Shown: positions 25,301 through 34,146, counted from the stretch's first letter. The stretch: 64,000 nucleotides of DNA from Gordius sp. MW1 (GCA_964036665.1 OZ038533.1:18844575-18908574), one strand, 5' to 3'. Notes: generated from the letters alone by a model not told the origin. Numbers and translations: made by a program.

Positions 25301-28300
25301 TAACCCCAAAACTAGTTAAATTGCATAGCAATTAAAAAGTAAACAACTTTTATTTATGTTTATTATATAACTAGTTAAATTGCATAGCATTAAAAGTAAA
25401 CAACTTTTATCTATGTTTATTATATAACAAAAACTAGTTAAATTGCATAGCAATTAAAAGTAAACAACTTTTATTTATGTTTATTTAACTAGTTAAATTG
25501 CATAGCAATTAAAAGTAAACAACTTTTATTTATGTTTATTATATAATAGATAATTTAACAAATCTTATATATAACACACCGAGGGAGATAGGGATGAGGG
25601 GTGGGGCACCTCTTTCTCATGCATTAATTTAAAAAAGCGATAACCTAATATACCCAATGCAAATAGATAGGGAGGGTAACGGACAACGGACGGACACCAA
25701 AAAACGAGCCCATAAATTGCATAGCAATTAATATAATGTACCCTCTCAAATAAGGTCAATTATGAATTAAGACCTAATTTTTTTTAAAAATATCGTATAT
25801 CTTGTAATATCTTACTTATTTATGGTATCAAATCCTTTTTTCTTTAACTCTTCTGTTCGAAGAAAACGACATAGCGCAAAACCACATTATATGATATAGG
25901 ACGGTAGTGTTATTCAAAATGGAGGCAAATTTCACACACAATTTGCCATATGGAACATATGATATGGGCAGTCTATGTAGTCTATGGTTACTACCATTGC
26001 TATTATGACTTTTTGGGTCCGCTGGCTGCTGACCGATGGAAAAAATGACCATTGGCCAAATGTGATTCCAAGTTTTTTTTCGTTTTAGTTTTGACTATTA
26101 CGATTGTTCTTGTTACTATCATTGATAATAAGACTTTTTGGCCGTCCGCTGGCTGCTGACCAATGAAAAAAATGACCATTGGCCAAAATGAGAATCCGAG
26201 TTTATTTTTTCGTTTATTTTTGACTATTATGATTATTCCTGTTACTACCATTGCTATTATGACTTTTTGGCCGTCCGCTGGCTCCTGACCGATGGAAAAA
26301 ATGACCATTGGCCAAAATGTGAATCGAAATTATTTTTTTAGTTTTTTTTGACTATTATGATTGTTCCTGTTCCTACCATTGCTATTATGACTTTTTGGCC
26401 GTCCGCTGGCTGCTGACCAATGGAATAAAATGACCATTGGCCAAAATGTGATTCGAAAATTTTTTTTCGTTTTTTTTGACTATTATGAATTTATATCCAC
26501 TTTTACCGTGTCCTGGCTGCTGACCAATGGAATAAAATGACCATTGGCCAAAATGTGATTCGAAAATTTTTTTTTCGTTTTTTTTTGACTATTATGAATT
26601 TACATCCACTTTTACCGTGTCCTGGCTGCTGACCAATGGAAAAAAATGACCATTGGCCAAAATGTGATTCGAACATTTTTTTTTTCGTTTTTTTACTCTT
26701 ATGAATTTATATCCATTTTTACCGTGTGCTGGCTGCTGACCGATGGAAAAAAATGACCATTGGCCAAAGTGAGCATCAAATTTTTTTTCCCCGTTTTTTG
26801 GCTATCATTGACTTATAGAGTATCTGTTAATACTGACCAATGGAGAAAAAATGACCATTCGCCAAATTTGTTCAAATTCAACAAAAATTTCTCCCAACAA
26901 TTCTGCAAATTCTTAACATGTTTGTTAGACCCATAATCACTAAAGGCCGTAAAAACTAATGTAATACGCAACTAGATGCAAACACTAAATCTAACCCTAA
27001 CCCTTGCCTATATTACATTTTGCCTATATTACATTTTGCCTATAAATGGAAAATTTGTATAAATAATTAATTAATCATTAGGCATTTAATATCCCCCTAT
27101 AGGCATTCTCGCCCCTTCCCACCTTTCTCGCCCATAAATTGCATAGCAAATATGATACATTTATACGAAGTAAAGATGAGTCGTCCCCCCTTCCCTTCTC
27201 CCCTCCCCTTCTCCCCTCCCCTTCTCCCCTCCCCCTTCCCACGAGGGCCGAAGGCCCGAGTTTTTTATTATTTCATTATCTATTAAAATTTTAAATAGAT
27301 AATGAAATAATAAAGTTGTGTTTTATGTTTATTATATAATAAAATGAAAAAATAATAGAAAATCAATATATTATAGATAATATAACAAATATAAATTATT
27401 ATGAAAAAATGGGGGGCCGCAAACAAATTATAAAATATTTGGGGGGCCGCGTGTATAAAAAGGTTAAGAACCACTGAGCTAGTGTATTAGCGAAAGCAAA
27501 ATAAAAGTCTTACGGAAGCATAAGTCTACATCCATTAAAAACCCGTTTAAGTTTCCACGGTAATTATTGGACAGGACGGACGGACAACCTAAAGCAAGCT
27601 CATGATTGCTTAGCAATTAATACTAACGTATATTTGTACAATAGGATTTGCCAAAATAACTATTATTTGAAGTTTACGTAATAAATATGATAGCGTTACT
27701 TAACTAGGAAACCTTATATAGATCTAAAGCTCTTTCTGAATACAATTTTTACCTTTATACATTTTAATATACATGGGCCTAGCCAGGTTTTGGATTAGGG
27801 GGGGGGGGGCGAAACCTTAAACAGTTCAAAGGGGGGGGGGCAAAACATAAATTTTTTCAATTTTTAAGGGTTTTTGCATTGAAATTTTTTGTTTGTCATT
27901 TAGGGGGGGGGGGGGGGGAGGCGGCCGTGCCCCCTGCACCCCTGGTTACGCCCATGATAAATAATAAATATTATAGCCTTACTTAAGAGGGTAAACCTTA
28001 TATAGATCTATGGCTCTCTTACTACAATTTTTAGCTTCATTTTTAATATATATATAACTTTATCTAATATTCTTTTGCTTGCGGTACCAAGGGAGTTCCT
28101 CAATCCCTCTCCCAACACAGACTAATCCGAGATCGATCCGAATCCAGATCTTTGCACCGTTTCGATTCCGACGACCTAATCTCCCAAAATTTTAATGAGG
28201 AACAAGAGGAGGGGGATGGGCTAGATGAGGATTTAGAATTAGAAGAAACAGATATTATAGCCCCCATACCCATATTATCCCCTGGCACTTTGGAAGTGGA

Positions 28301-28406
28301 TGAAACGACGGGTCTCAAAAATATCTCTCTGCTAGATGACAATGGCTCTACCACGATTGATGAACCCGATCAACAACCTATATACGAAAACCTAAGGCTG
28401 AACTGA
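1364..28406 (+). CDS. Trio: Trio/Kalirin-type Rho guanine-nucleotide exchange factor (5' end outside window)
   Basis: Rho-family GEF expected to load GTP on Rac/RhoG at the membrane-cytoskeleton interface. Exons: 1364-1625, 2508-2630, 3103-3321, 3844-3978, 4622-4912, 6338-6553, 7273-7442, 8464-8635, 9372-9536, 10081-10263, 10422-10541, 10854-11011, 11606-12036, 12676-12806, 12897-13040, 13383-13563, 14092-14207, 14347-14493, 15052-15527, 16518-16853, 17384-17591, 18321-18587, 19537-19720, 20736-20964, 21525-21660, 28092-28406. All phases join, giving 1,837 codons plus TGA. Diagnostic strings: [66 protein letters not shown]-like GITEHVEGD. These match Trio and Kalirin around spectrin repeats plus the first DH-PH. 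The expected SEC14 domain is upstream. The reading frame stops after the first GEF module, so this form has one GEF, unlike full-length Trio. The first exon's acceptor (1363 versus 1374) is uncertain because the preceding exon is not seen. Confidence 0.93.
1760..1954. mobile_element. TAGTGTTGTAAAAACGG MITE, copy 2
   Basis: Best-preserved copy (195 bp): starts TAGTGTTGTAAAAACGGT, ends CCGTTTTTACAGCACTA. Between Trio exons 1 and 2 of the window. Confidence 0.92.
2095..2460 (-). pseudogene. RTE/Jockey-like LINE 3' fragment
   Basis: Read on the minus strand it encodes a conserved LINE C-terminal pattern: MTNELLV-x-KMG-x-QPM, then RLRWYGHM, then the Arg/Gly-rich [13 protein letters not shown]-type end. 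It matches the plus-strand copy at 42630-43060 closely, including the 3' tail (CCACGACTGTGGG-type). It sits in the Trio intron between exons 1625 and 2508. Confidence 0.75.
3494..3664. mobile_element. CATGGGCGTAGCC MITE, copy 2 (opposite orientation)
   Basis: Ends TTGGGCCTAGCC and GGCTACGCCCATGG; internal GCCCCTCC blocks in the orientation opposite to copy 1. In a Trio intron. Confidence 0.85.
4192..4372. mobile_element. TAGTGTTGTAAAAACGG MITE, copy 3
   Basis: Left end TAGCGTTGCAAAAACGGC; the right end is clipped after CAGCCGTTTTTAT. In the Trio intron before exon 4622. Confidence 0.85.
5085..5252. mobile_element. CATGGGCGTAGCC MITE, copy 3 (left end lost)
   Basis: Contains GGCAGGGAGGGGCGGCTCCT and ends CCTGGCTACGCCCATG. 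Its left terminus is not recognisable. In the Trio intron 4913-6337. Confidence 0.8.
9110..9265 (-). pseudogene. RTE/Jockey-like LINE 3' fragment
   Basis: Inverted copy of the same tail as at 2095-2460. Shared pieces include CACAGCCGTGGGGTTTGTTT and CACGAGGTCGTCCTCTTCCT. Only the last 150 bp remain. In the Trio intron between exons 8635 and 9372. Confidence 0.7.
11100..11335 (+). pseudogene. 3' fragment of the LINE, with internal tandem duplication
   Basis: Encodes [20 protein letters not shown], matching the C-terminus of the reverse transcriptase ending at 34146 (SSIFIPIVSSCSGSYGKMAL). A roughly 80-bp segment (CCAATAGTAGCTTCCTGTTC) is repeated in tandem at about 11182 and 11249. It lies in the Trio intron between exons 11011 and 11606. 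Confidence 0.85.
13230..13312. mobile_element. CATGGGCGTAGCC MITE, internal fragment
   Basis: Shares GGGAGGGGCAAAATGATCAT and the following TTTTCAAA...TTTTAATAAA segment with complete copies; both ends lost. Confidence 0.55.
13658..13815. repeat. GC-rich GGGTCGGGTT remnant, possibly hAT-derived
   Basis: Imperfect inverted ends GCCTGCGGGGCTGACC and GTGACTCGCAGGC around GGGTCGGGTTTGGG-type motifs like those of the element at 53531. No convincing target duplication. In the Trio intron 13564-14091. Confidence 0.5.
16518..18587 (+). other. Trio DH (RhoGEF) domain and start of PH
   Basis: Three exons (16518-16853, 17384-17591, 18321-18587) encode the catalytic Dbl-homology domain. Conserved region 1 begins [16 protein letters not shown]. 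The next conserved helix contains [20 protein letters not shown]. Conserved region 3 holds [20 protein letters not shown]. The segment [18 protein letters not shown] leads into the PH strands ([26 protein letters not shown]). A Ser/Thr-rich insert ([17 protein letters not shown]) sits between the first two conserved helices, where Trio and Kalirin have a short loop. Family knowledge places GTPase contacts in regions 1 and 3, which look intact. Confidence 0.93.
16942..17120. mobile_element. TAGTGTTGTAAAAACGG MITE, copy 4 (right end lost)
   Basis: Left end TAGTGTTGTAAAAACGGC; the right side stops after GGTCAACCAAACAAAAAG, without the terminal CCGTTTTTAC. In the intron within the Trio DH coding region. 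Confidence 0.85.
18655..18805. mobile_element. TAGTGTTGTAAAAACGG MITE, copy 5
   Basis: Short copy (151 bp) with both ends (TAGTGTTGTAACAACGG and CCGTTTTTACAACACTA), flanked by TAC / CTAC. It starts 68 nt after the donor of Trio exon 18321-18587. Confidence 0.9.
19537..19720 (+). other. Trio PH domain, C-terminal half
   Basis: This exon encodes [19 protein letters not shown], then [19 protein letters not shown]. These are the last strands and the C-terminal helix (with its invariant Trp) of a PH domain. It continues directly from exon 18321-18587, and both resemble Trio PH1 more than PH2. Confidence 0.9.
20375..20544. mobile_element. TAGTGTTGTAAAAACGG MITE, copy 6
   Basis: Left end reduced to TATAGTGTAAAAACGGC; right end complete (CCGTTTTTACAACACTA). 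A stray internal fragment (GGTCTGTTTATGTTTGGTCG) lies at about 20642-20670. Confidence 0.85.
21029..21126. mobile_element. CATGGGCGTAGCC MITE, short deleted copy
   Basis: 98 bp, with ends CATGGGCTTAGGC and GCTAGCTACGCCTATGG; the G-rich blocks are deleted. In the Trio intron 20965-21524. Confidence 0.75.
21917..22213 (+). pseudogene. hAT transposase C-terminal (dimerisation) remnant
   Basis: The reading frame contains [20 protein letters not shown] and [20 protein letters not shown]. This is the hAT dimerisation region in the form used by Charlie/ZBED5-like transposases, where the typical pattern is YP-x-L-x-x-x-A followed by ST-x-CE-x-x-FS. Upstream transposase sequence with the catalytic acidic residues and the BED zinc finger is absent within the element. 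Confidence 0.85.
22289..22348. repeat. (GTCC)n microsatellite
   Basis: Fifteen uninterrupted GTCC units within the Charlie-type element. A decayed inverted counterpart (GGACGGACACC) is near 25690, and an isolated GGACGGACGGAC lies at about 27575, outside the element. Confidence 0.97.
22640..23060 (+). repeat. Tandem array, 118-128 bp unit, forward block 1
   Basis: Units carry TGACCATTGGCCAAAATG followed by an A/T run, a GTTCCTGTTACTACCATTG segment and TTTTTGGCCGTCTGCTGGC. Copies of the anchor motif start at 22741, 22859 and 22987. The unit contains an internal dyad (CCAATGG / CCATTGG type). Confidence 0.88.
23187..23905. repeat. Tandem repeat, 197-198 bp unit, about 3.6 copies
   Basis: The anchor GTAAAAACTGTAATAATATT recurs at 23201, 23399 and 23596, with a variant at 23793. 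Units are nearly identical and about 80% AT. The array lies just inside the nested element's left end, and the last copy ends abruptly at the inverted-repeat boundary. Confidence 0.95.
24330..25290 (-). repeat. Tandem array, same unit in reverse orientation
   Basis: About seven copies of TTTGGCCAATGGTCATTTTT plus CAGCAGCCAGCGGACGGCC, inverted relative to the blocks at 22640 and 25995. Part of it (about 24660-25010) is duplicated directly at 25081-25300. It lies inside the nested element. Confidence 0.88.
25995..26870 (+). repeat. Tandem array, same unit, forward block 2
   Basis: Continues block 1 after the nested insertion, with about seven units containing CTGACCAATGG and TGACCATTGGCCAAA. 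Later units replace the TACCATTGCTATT part with an ATTTATATCCACTTTTACCG variant, mirrored in the reverse block near 24470-24600. Confidence 0.88.
27772..27956. mobile_element. CATGGGCGTAGCC MITE with long poly-G tracts
   Basis: Ends CATGGGCCTAGCCAGG and CCTGGTTACGCCCATG. Three poly-G runs of 10-16 bases (27801, 27831, 27904) make it the most G-rich stretch of the last Trio intron. Confidence 0.88.
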
Positions 28407-28773
28407 TCAAATACTTACTCTCAACAAAATCTATTTTTATCAAAATACTTCTTCCATCTGTTATTGTAAATATGCATATCGAAGGCATTTAATTAATAAT
28501 AATCTGACACAGTCGTTTTGTATTATATTTCCATTGCAATTATGGCATTTGAGATTTTTACCATTTTTATACACACCAGCGCGCATATAATTCATATTAT
28601 CTCGTCAACAATTTACACCCACTTTATACTTAATATTAACGGACTTACATTGAAATGTCATTATCATCGTGTGTTTTTAATAGCATTTTTGTATCATCAT
28701 TTTATACAATTTTTTAGCGTAGACTATTCGTTATTTATTATTGTGGTAAATAGGTGTGATGCTTTGTATATAC

Positions 28774-28791
28774 AATAAATTTATTAATAAA
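28774..28791 (+). promoter_or_regulatory. Polyadenylation signals for Trio
   Basis: Two AATAAA hexamers, at 28774-28779 and 28786-28791, lie 370 nt after the Trio stop codon in AT-rich DNA. They fit 3' end formation of the single-GEF transcript. Such hexamers are common in AT-rich sequence, so this is supportive only. Confidence 0.4.
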
Positions 28792-29969
28792 GTGATAGGT
28801 ACGTTTTTTTAATTTCCTATTAAGTGTTTTAGTTTCACATGAATTTTATATATAATTTATACAAATTTATTTGCATTTTATTGTGTCAAACCCAAATTAA
28901 TATTACAAAAATTTAAATTTCATCCAAAACAATACTGTAAGCAAACTATGTTAACTTGAATAAAGCATGCTTAAGTTCTAGTTTTAATTTGGCAAGCTAA
29001 CGAGACCGAGCCATTTTAATCTTTAATATTATTAATTACACATATCTACAAAAAACTCCGCAATCGGACCTAAATTCTAATAGAGATATTTGCTCTGAAC
29101 AATAATAAGTTTTTAGTTTTTTTTCAAAACCTCCAGTTTAGTTATAATCCTATGACATTTTCGATTTACTAATGGGCCATTCCATGACAAAAAAACGTTT
29201 TCGACCGACCATCTCAGATATGGATAATTTTTGGTGAGGATGTAGGCCTTATGTATTATAGAATTTCGGAAAATTTTAGCCATTTTGGGCCAATACTTTT
29301 TAAGTTATGGACGTTTAAAGGGCCAAAATCACGCTTGGGATCGTTTTATAGATTTTACTATTTTTGTCATATTTTTGAAAGTAATGGCGCTATTTAATCA
29401 AATTTTGGTGCATTTTGTTCCTAAAAAAATTCTCAATCGAAATAATTTACCCCAAACTTTTGCTGTTAATTTTTTGTGGTCTCATAAAAACATTTTTGTC
29501 GATTATATGAAATTACCAATTTCACAATGTGCACTCCTTTATGACCCATTATCATATTTCAATCATAAAAAGTTTGGGACCGGCTACGAGATGGTCAAGA
29601 ATTCGAAAAACACCAAAAATATTTATAGAAGGCGGTATAATCAATTATCACAAGAACATATTATGATGTTTGTTTTTTATCAAATGTGAAATTTATTAAA
29701 ATACATAATATATAAATAATATTGGAATAAAAATAAACTTAAATTTTGAACTTTTATCTGCGCGATGGTCAAGTAACCTATAAAAATAAATTTAATTTTA
29801 ATTAAAAAATGGTCAAAACTTAAATACCTTTCATCCCGCAATTTTTTTTATAAATTTAGGATGGATAATAAAAAAATAATAATATTTGAGCAATTTTGCC
29901 ATCATGTTAGTATTTATTTTTTTTCCAACCTTACATTTATTTTAGCCTGCCCCTATATCATTTAAGTTA
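28792..29969. other. Spacer after Trio: no supported feature
   Basis: AT-rich DNA. An open frame at 29285-29689 is long for chance (134 codons) but begins with no good start, has no recognisable motif and low coding-like composition, so it is not called. No tRNA or repeat terminus was seen. Confidence 0.5.
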
Positions 29970-30459
29970 AATTCAAGATCTAATTGGTGGATTTTGCTTA
30001 TACACATTCAGAGAGAGAATTAAAGCCTTTTACTTCAAAACAAACGGCAAATAGGATCTCAAGGAAAATTAATTCCTTTAACATCTAATAAGTTTGCCGT
30101 TGCAAAACTTATTCCGAATTTCCACTAATTTATTTAGAATTCCAATTAATATATTCCATAAGAAAAACATGGAATTAAAAACGGTCTATTAACCTTATTA
30201 ATTTATTTTATTCTGTAATTACGCGACGGGTCCTCCCCCAAAAAGGGAGGACTATTACCAATATATAATTTTTATTCAATTAATCGTAACGTAACAAAAA
30301 TAAGAAAGAAGAATGAATGAATAATAAGTAATGTGCTTTCTTCCTTTTATAATAACACTACGAACAAATTAATAATAACATAAATGCGCTTTTCTTTTTA
30401 AAAGACCGAATAAAATAATAACAAGCGCTTGCAAATTCATGTTAATAAAATACGCTTTA

Positions 30460-31798
30460 GGGCTTGTCTTAATATCGGATTTTAACGCGCAGCAAAAATC
30501 GTCATACGTGTTTTAACATAGCCCGTGTCTTAATATCCGATTTACAGCAGATTTCGATTTTAGACGCATAACATAACAGCGATTTTGCAGAATGCAACAT
30601 TTTTCCTAAACTTAAATGTTATATGAATTTTGAGTCTTTAGGTATCAGCAAAGTTTATATTTGATCAAAAGCGTTGAAAAGAATAAAATTTATGGTGTGA
30701 AGGTATGATTGAGTTTGAGATGAAAAAATGTTGTGATAATTTAGCCAAAGATTGTAATATGCAAACATTAAATTATATATAGCTGTTTATTAGTTGCAAA
30801 TCAAGGTGGAAAACACTAAAATCAGAGAGTACAAAGGGAAAACTTTTAAAATGAATGACATCATGTTTGTGGAAAAGGTTTTTGATGAAACTCCCACCAC
30901 AAGTACCTTAGATGATTTTGATAAAGAAAATAGACCTTGTAACAAAAGAAATCTGTTTGTTAATCAACTTAATAGACTGATTGATATAGAAGAAGCTAAA
31001 TGTTTAAAAGAAGAAGATCCTGTTTATTATTATTTAAATCTATTTTGCCAGATTTTCATTATCTTGATGTAATAACATAAAACAATGTAAACAATTTGTT
31101 ATGTTTATACTTTGTTTGTACATATATATTATTAGTCAATATTTTAATAATCTATTAAAATTTATTAAGTCTATCTTGTTGCACATTTAAATTAATAGTA
31201 GACAACATAAATTTTATTCAAATCATAAAAATAACAAACATCAAGGCAAATTAAAATAATTTGAATATAAATTTTTTGGCTTGGAATTTTTAATAGGTGT
31301 TTGAAAGTGTGATCTTGCCTCTTGTAAAGGAGTGCAACCTATCTGCTACTTGCCTATATGTATATTGTGTAGGAATGCTCCTTTTCTCAGCTTTTTGACA
31401 CTTTATTAATCTAAATGGAAATACTATAATATAAATAATTATACTCTAATCCAAACTGCACAATGATGTGAATTGACCTAAACTATGGCACCAAAACTTC
31501 TTCAATAATGCTATTGCACTCCTTGAAAATCTAAAACTATACTGGTGGATTAACTTTGGATTTATAATGCTATATAATATATTTCTTTAACAATTTTACT
31601 AAGTAATAGAATGTTGAAGGAATCATTCAAGTTGAAAAAAATTTTGCTCGCTACTATCAATATCATCAAAAATGTGATTATATTCTCCAAATATATCATA
31701 TTTTTCTTTCTATAGATTCAAGTATGAACATGAATCCGATATATGGACAAAAATAAATTCGCGCATTTCGAATCTGAATCCGATATTAAGACAAGCCC
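30460..31798. mobile_element. Harbinger-like DNA transposon, 1.34 kb
   Basis: Perfect 22-bp terminal inverted repeats begin GGGCTTGTCTTAATATCGGA. The duplicated target is TTA (457-459 of the 30-kb block, i.e. 30457-30459, and 31799-31801). GGGC-type ends with a TTA target fit the PIF/Harbinger superfamily. An open frame at 30794-31072 (acidic, with DDFDKENRP and EEDPVYYYL) is its only coding hint; it is not recognised. A short relative is at 58109-58460. Confidence 0.75.
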
Positions 31799-32208
31799 TT
31801 AGATTCTATACTAATATAACGCTAAGGCCATTAAAAGGGCTCGATCACGAAACAGCGCTCGATCAAAATGGGTAATAAAATCTATTTTAATCGTAGAGGG
31901 ATTTGGCACAATGGCGTATAATTATATGCGTGTGCAACAAAAATAAATAAGCTAATAAACAATCGTGTGTTACGCGTAAAGTAATAAAAATAAGTAATAA
32001 TAATTCAGGGAGGGGGAAACACCACAACATCAAAGGGGCTATGAGACTTTTGGAGGATAATAATTTAATTGTAACCCCTAGTCAGGAGTCATATCAATAA
32101 CTCCTAGCAAAACACCCCAAACATTACTCACAATATACCTTCCCCCTTACTCCATCCAGCATTATTTTAAAGTCCTCAGACATAAGTGAAGCTATCCATT
32201 TTTTTCCC

Positions 32209-34146
32209 ATGGATTCTGCTGCAGGTTTGGATGGCATTAAACCAATCTATCTTCAAGATCTCATAAAAGTTGAAAACATTAACTCTCCAGTTTTACTCAC
32301 TGCCTTAACAAATTTTTGCAATCTAATCATTAATGGCAACATTCCCCATGAAGTACGACCGATAGTCTTTGGGGCAAAGTTACTTGCCATCGAAAAACCA
32401 AACAAATCAATTAACACCGATCGCTATCGGCGGAGTTTTTAGGAGAATCATCTCTAAAATAATATGCAAAGCAATTAAACCAAATTTAACCCTATCCCTA
32501 ATGCCTCACCAGCTAGGCTTCGGGGTCAAAGGAGGGTGTGAAATAGCAACACACGCTGCAAGATTGACCCTCGAAAATCTGTTACCCAATGAGTCTTTTT
32601 TAAAATTAGATTTTTAAACGCTTTTAATAACTTAAACAGAGATTCCTTTATTAAAACTTTTATCGAGACTTATCCTAAATATGCTAATTATATCCTTTTA
32701 AGTTATGGGACACCCTCTATCCTAAAATTCGGGCATTATTTAATTGATTCAGCGGAGGGCATTAAACAGGGGGACCCCCTTGGTCCCCCCTTATTTTGTA
32801 TGGCCATCAAACCATTAATAGATGAAATCAACGAAAAATGCAATTTAAAATTAAACGTATGGTATCTCGACAATGCCACTCTATCAGGCACCACGAAGAG
32901 CTAATCAAAGCTCTTAACATCATTAATGAACACTACATAAAACTTAACCTATCTTCAAGCGCGACAAAATGGGAAATTTATTCTGACAGCACAACTGACA
33001 TCCACCCGTCCTTTGCATCTTTTCTACGCCTTGAGAAGGACGAGGTATTTTTACTAGGTTCTCCAATAGGCCGTCCTAAATCCTAAAGAAGTTATCTCAA
33101 CGATAACCTTAAAAATTTAAAATGTAAAAATGAAATTTTTAGGCTTATGCCCGCCCATCACGCATTTTACATGTTGAAAAACTACTTTAATATAGCCAAA
33201 ATATTATTTTGCTTCCGATCCACAAGCGCATTTTTGCATACACATATTTTACATAATTTCGAAACCCACATAAAATCTGTCATCGAATCCACCCTGAACT
33301 TATCATTCGATACTAACACCTGGCTACAAGCCACATTCTAACAAAATCTGATGGTCTGGGAATTCGTTCACCAAGCTCCTTATCCTTGGCCTCATTTATA
33401 TCGTCCCACTTATCCTCAAAATCCATCGTCGCCAAACTTCTCTCATACTCCCTCGATAAAACATTTATACAGGCCCTATCTCTTTGGAATTTAAATGTTC
33501 TACCAGAAAGCTCACCACCACAAACACCAAATCAAATGGATTGGGATGCATGTTTGGTTTCGCGCTCCGTTGCTTATCTCCTTTCGAGCTGCGATACTAA
33601 ACAACATTACAACCTTAGATCTTTGGTGTTTGATAAATCTGGACAGGAATGGCTAGAGGCGTATTCTAGCAAGTTCTCCAATATGATGTTAAAGGATTGC
33701 GAGCTATCCTACAATATAACACTACGCCTTGGAATAAAATACACCAAGGCATATGCCTATAAAAATTGCAACCTGCCAGTGGGTGAAGAAGCACGCCACC
33801 CGTTACACTGCAGACTAAATAAATTTAGACACTTGCGACACTCAAATACCAATTCAATTATCGAGTCAGCCCTTATATTTCCTCCATACTTGAACCTTTA
33901 GATCCTGCCCTTGAAGGTCGAATGCGTCCTGACGGTTCCTCGTTAGTCCCATGTGAAAATGGTCTCTTTTTAAAGTGGGATTATACATGCATAGACCTAT
34001 TTGCCCCCTCTAATCTTAATTATAACCCCATGGCCCTCGCTGAAGAACGCAAGCTCCAAAAATACAAGGGCCTTTTGGACTCTAGTATTTTTATCCCAAT
34101 AGTTTCCTCCTGTTCAGGATCCTATGGAAAAATGGCGTTGGCTTAA
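32209..34146 (+). pseudogene. Reverse transcriptase pseudogene of the LINE
   Basis: Several frames in succession carry non-LTR reverse-transcriptase blocks: SAAGLDGI, then LLAIEKPNKS, PIAIGGVFRRIISKIICKAI, HQLGFGVKGGCEIATHAARL, SFLKLDF, and EGIKQGDPLGPPLFCMAI. The catalytic box reads YLDN where YxDD is expected. Frame changes near 32430, 32617, 32860, 33086, 33341 and 33901 and stop codons make it non-functional. The C-terminal part (33386-34146) ends SSIFIPIVSSCSGSYGKMAL. A 3' fragment of the same family is at 11100-11335. Clade assignment is not attempted beyond non-LTR. Confidence 0.85.

Larger units (their letters stand above)
23062..25986. mobile_element. Nested CATAGACT-type inverted-repeat element, 2.9 kb
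   Basis: Starts CATAGACTACATAGACTGCT and ends with its inverse near 25966-25986, flanked by a perfect 8-bp duplication GTTACTAC (23054-23061 and 25987-25994). The target lies inside the outer element's own roughly 120-bp tandem array, which resumes on the right. Short copies of the same termini occur at 836-1305 and 61974-62152. The 8-bp duplication suggests hAT-type mobilisation; no transposase is encoded. Confidence 0.85.
23908..27260. repeat. Long inverted repeat (arms 23908-24995 and about 26088-27260)
   Basis: The left arm starts CTCGGGCCTTCGGCCC; the right arm ends GGGCCGAAGGCCCGAG. Between these the arms share, in opposite orientation, a G-rich/C-rich tract, a TTAGGG-type pair of repeats, the segment around TTGTTAGACCCATAATC, and several copies of the roughly 120-bp unit. 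Each arm is about 1.1 kb, with small indels. The spacer (about 25000-26087) includes the right end of the nested element. Confidence 0.85.
21747..27476 (+). mobile_element. Charlie-type hAT transposon, 5.73 kb, in the last Trio intron
   Basis: The left end CAGTGATTCTTAACCTGGGG and the inverted right end (CAGTGGTTCTTAACCT when reversed) are classical Charlie-type hAT termini. A perfect 8-bp target duplication AGCTAGTG flanks it (21739-21746 and 27477-27484). Only a C-terminal transposase remnant remains (21917-22213). The interior is a large array of tandem and inverted repeats plus a nested 2.9-kb transposon (23062-25986). Coding capacity is lost, so any movement would have needed transposase from elsewhere. 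Confidence 0.93.
20736..28406 (+). other. Trio low-complexity C-terminal tail and stop
   Basis: Exons 20736-20964, 21525-21660 and 28092-28406 encode a Ser/Thr/Asn-rich linker, then a Gln/Arg/Ser segment, a strongly acidic run ([17 protein letters not shown]), and the terminus IYENLRLN before TGA. None resembles the SH3 or second DH-PH of Trio/Kalirin. AATAAA signals at 28774 and 28786 follow the stop at a distance normal for a 3' UTR. The final exon's acceptor and frame fit the preceding phase-0 donor at 21660. A downstream alternative splice to a second GEF half was not found before the next gene at 36092. Confidence 0.72.

Noticed and set aside
23187-25560. Regularly spaced repeats as a CRISPR array
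   Set aside because: Units are contiguous tandem repeats of 120-200 bp without unique spacers, in a eukaryotic genome.
29285-29689. 134-codon open frame after Trio
   Set aside because: No motif, no splice-compatible neighbours, Phe/Lys/Asn-rich composition as expected of translated AT-rich DNA, and no good start codon context.
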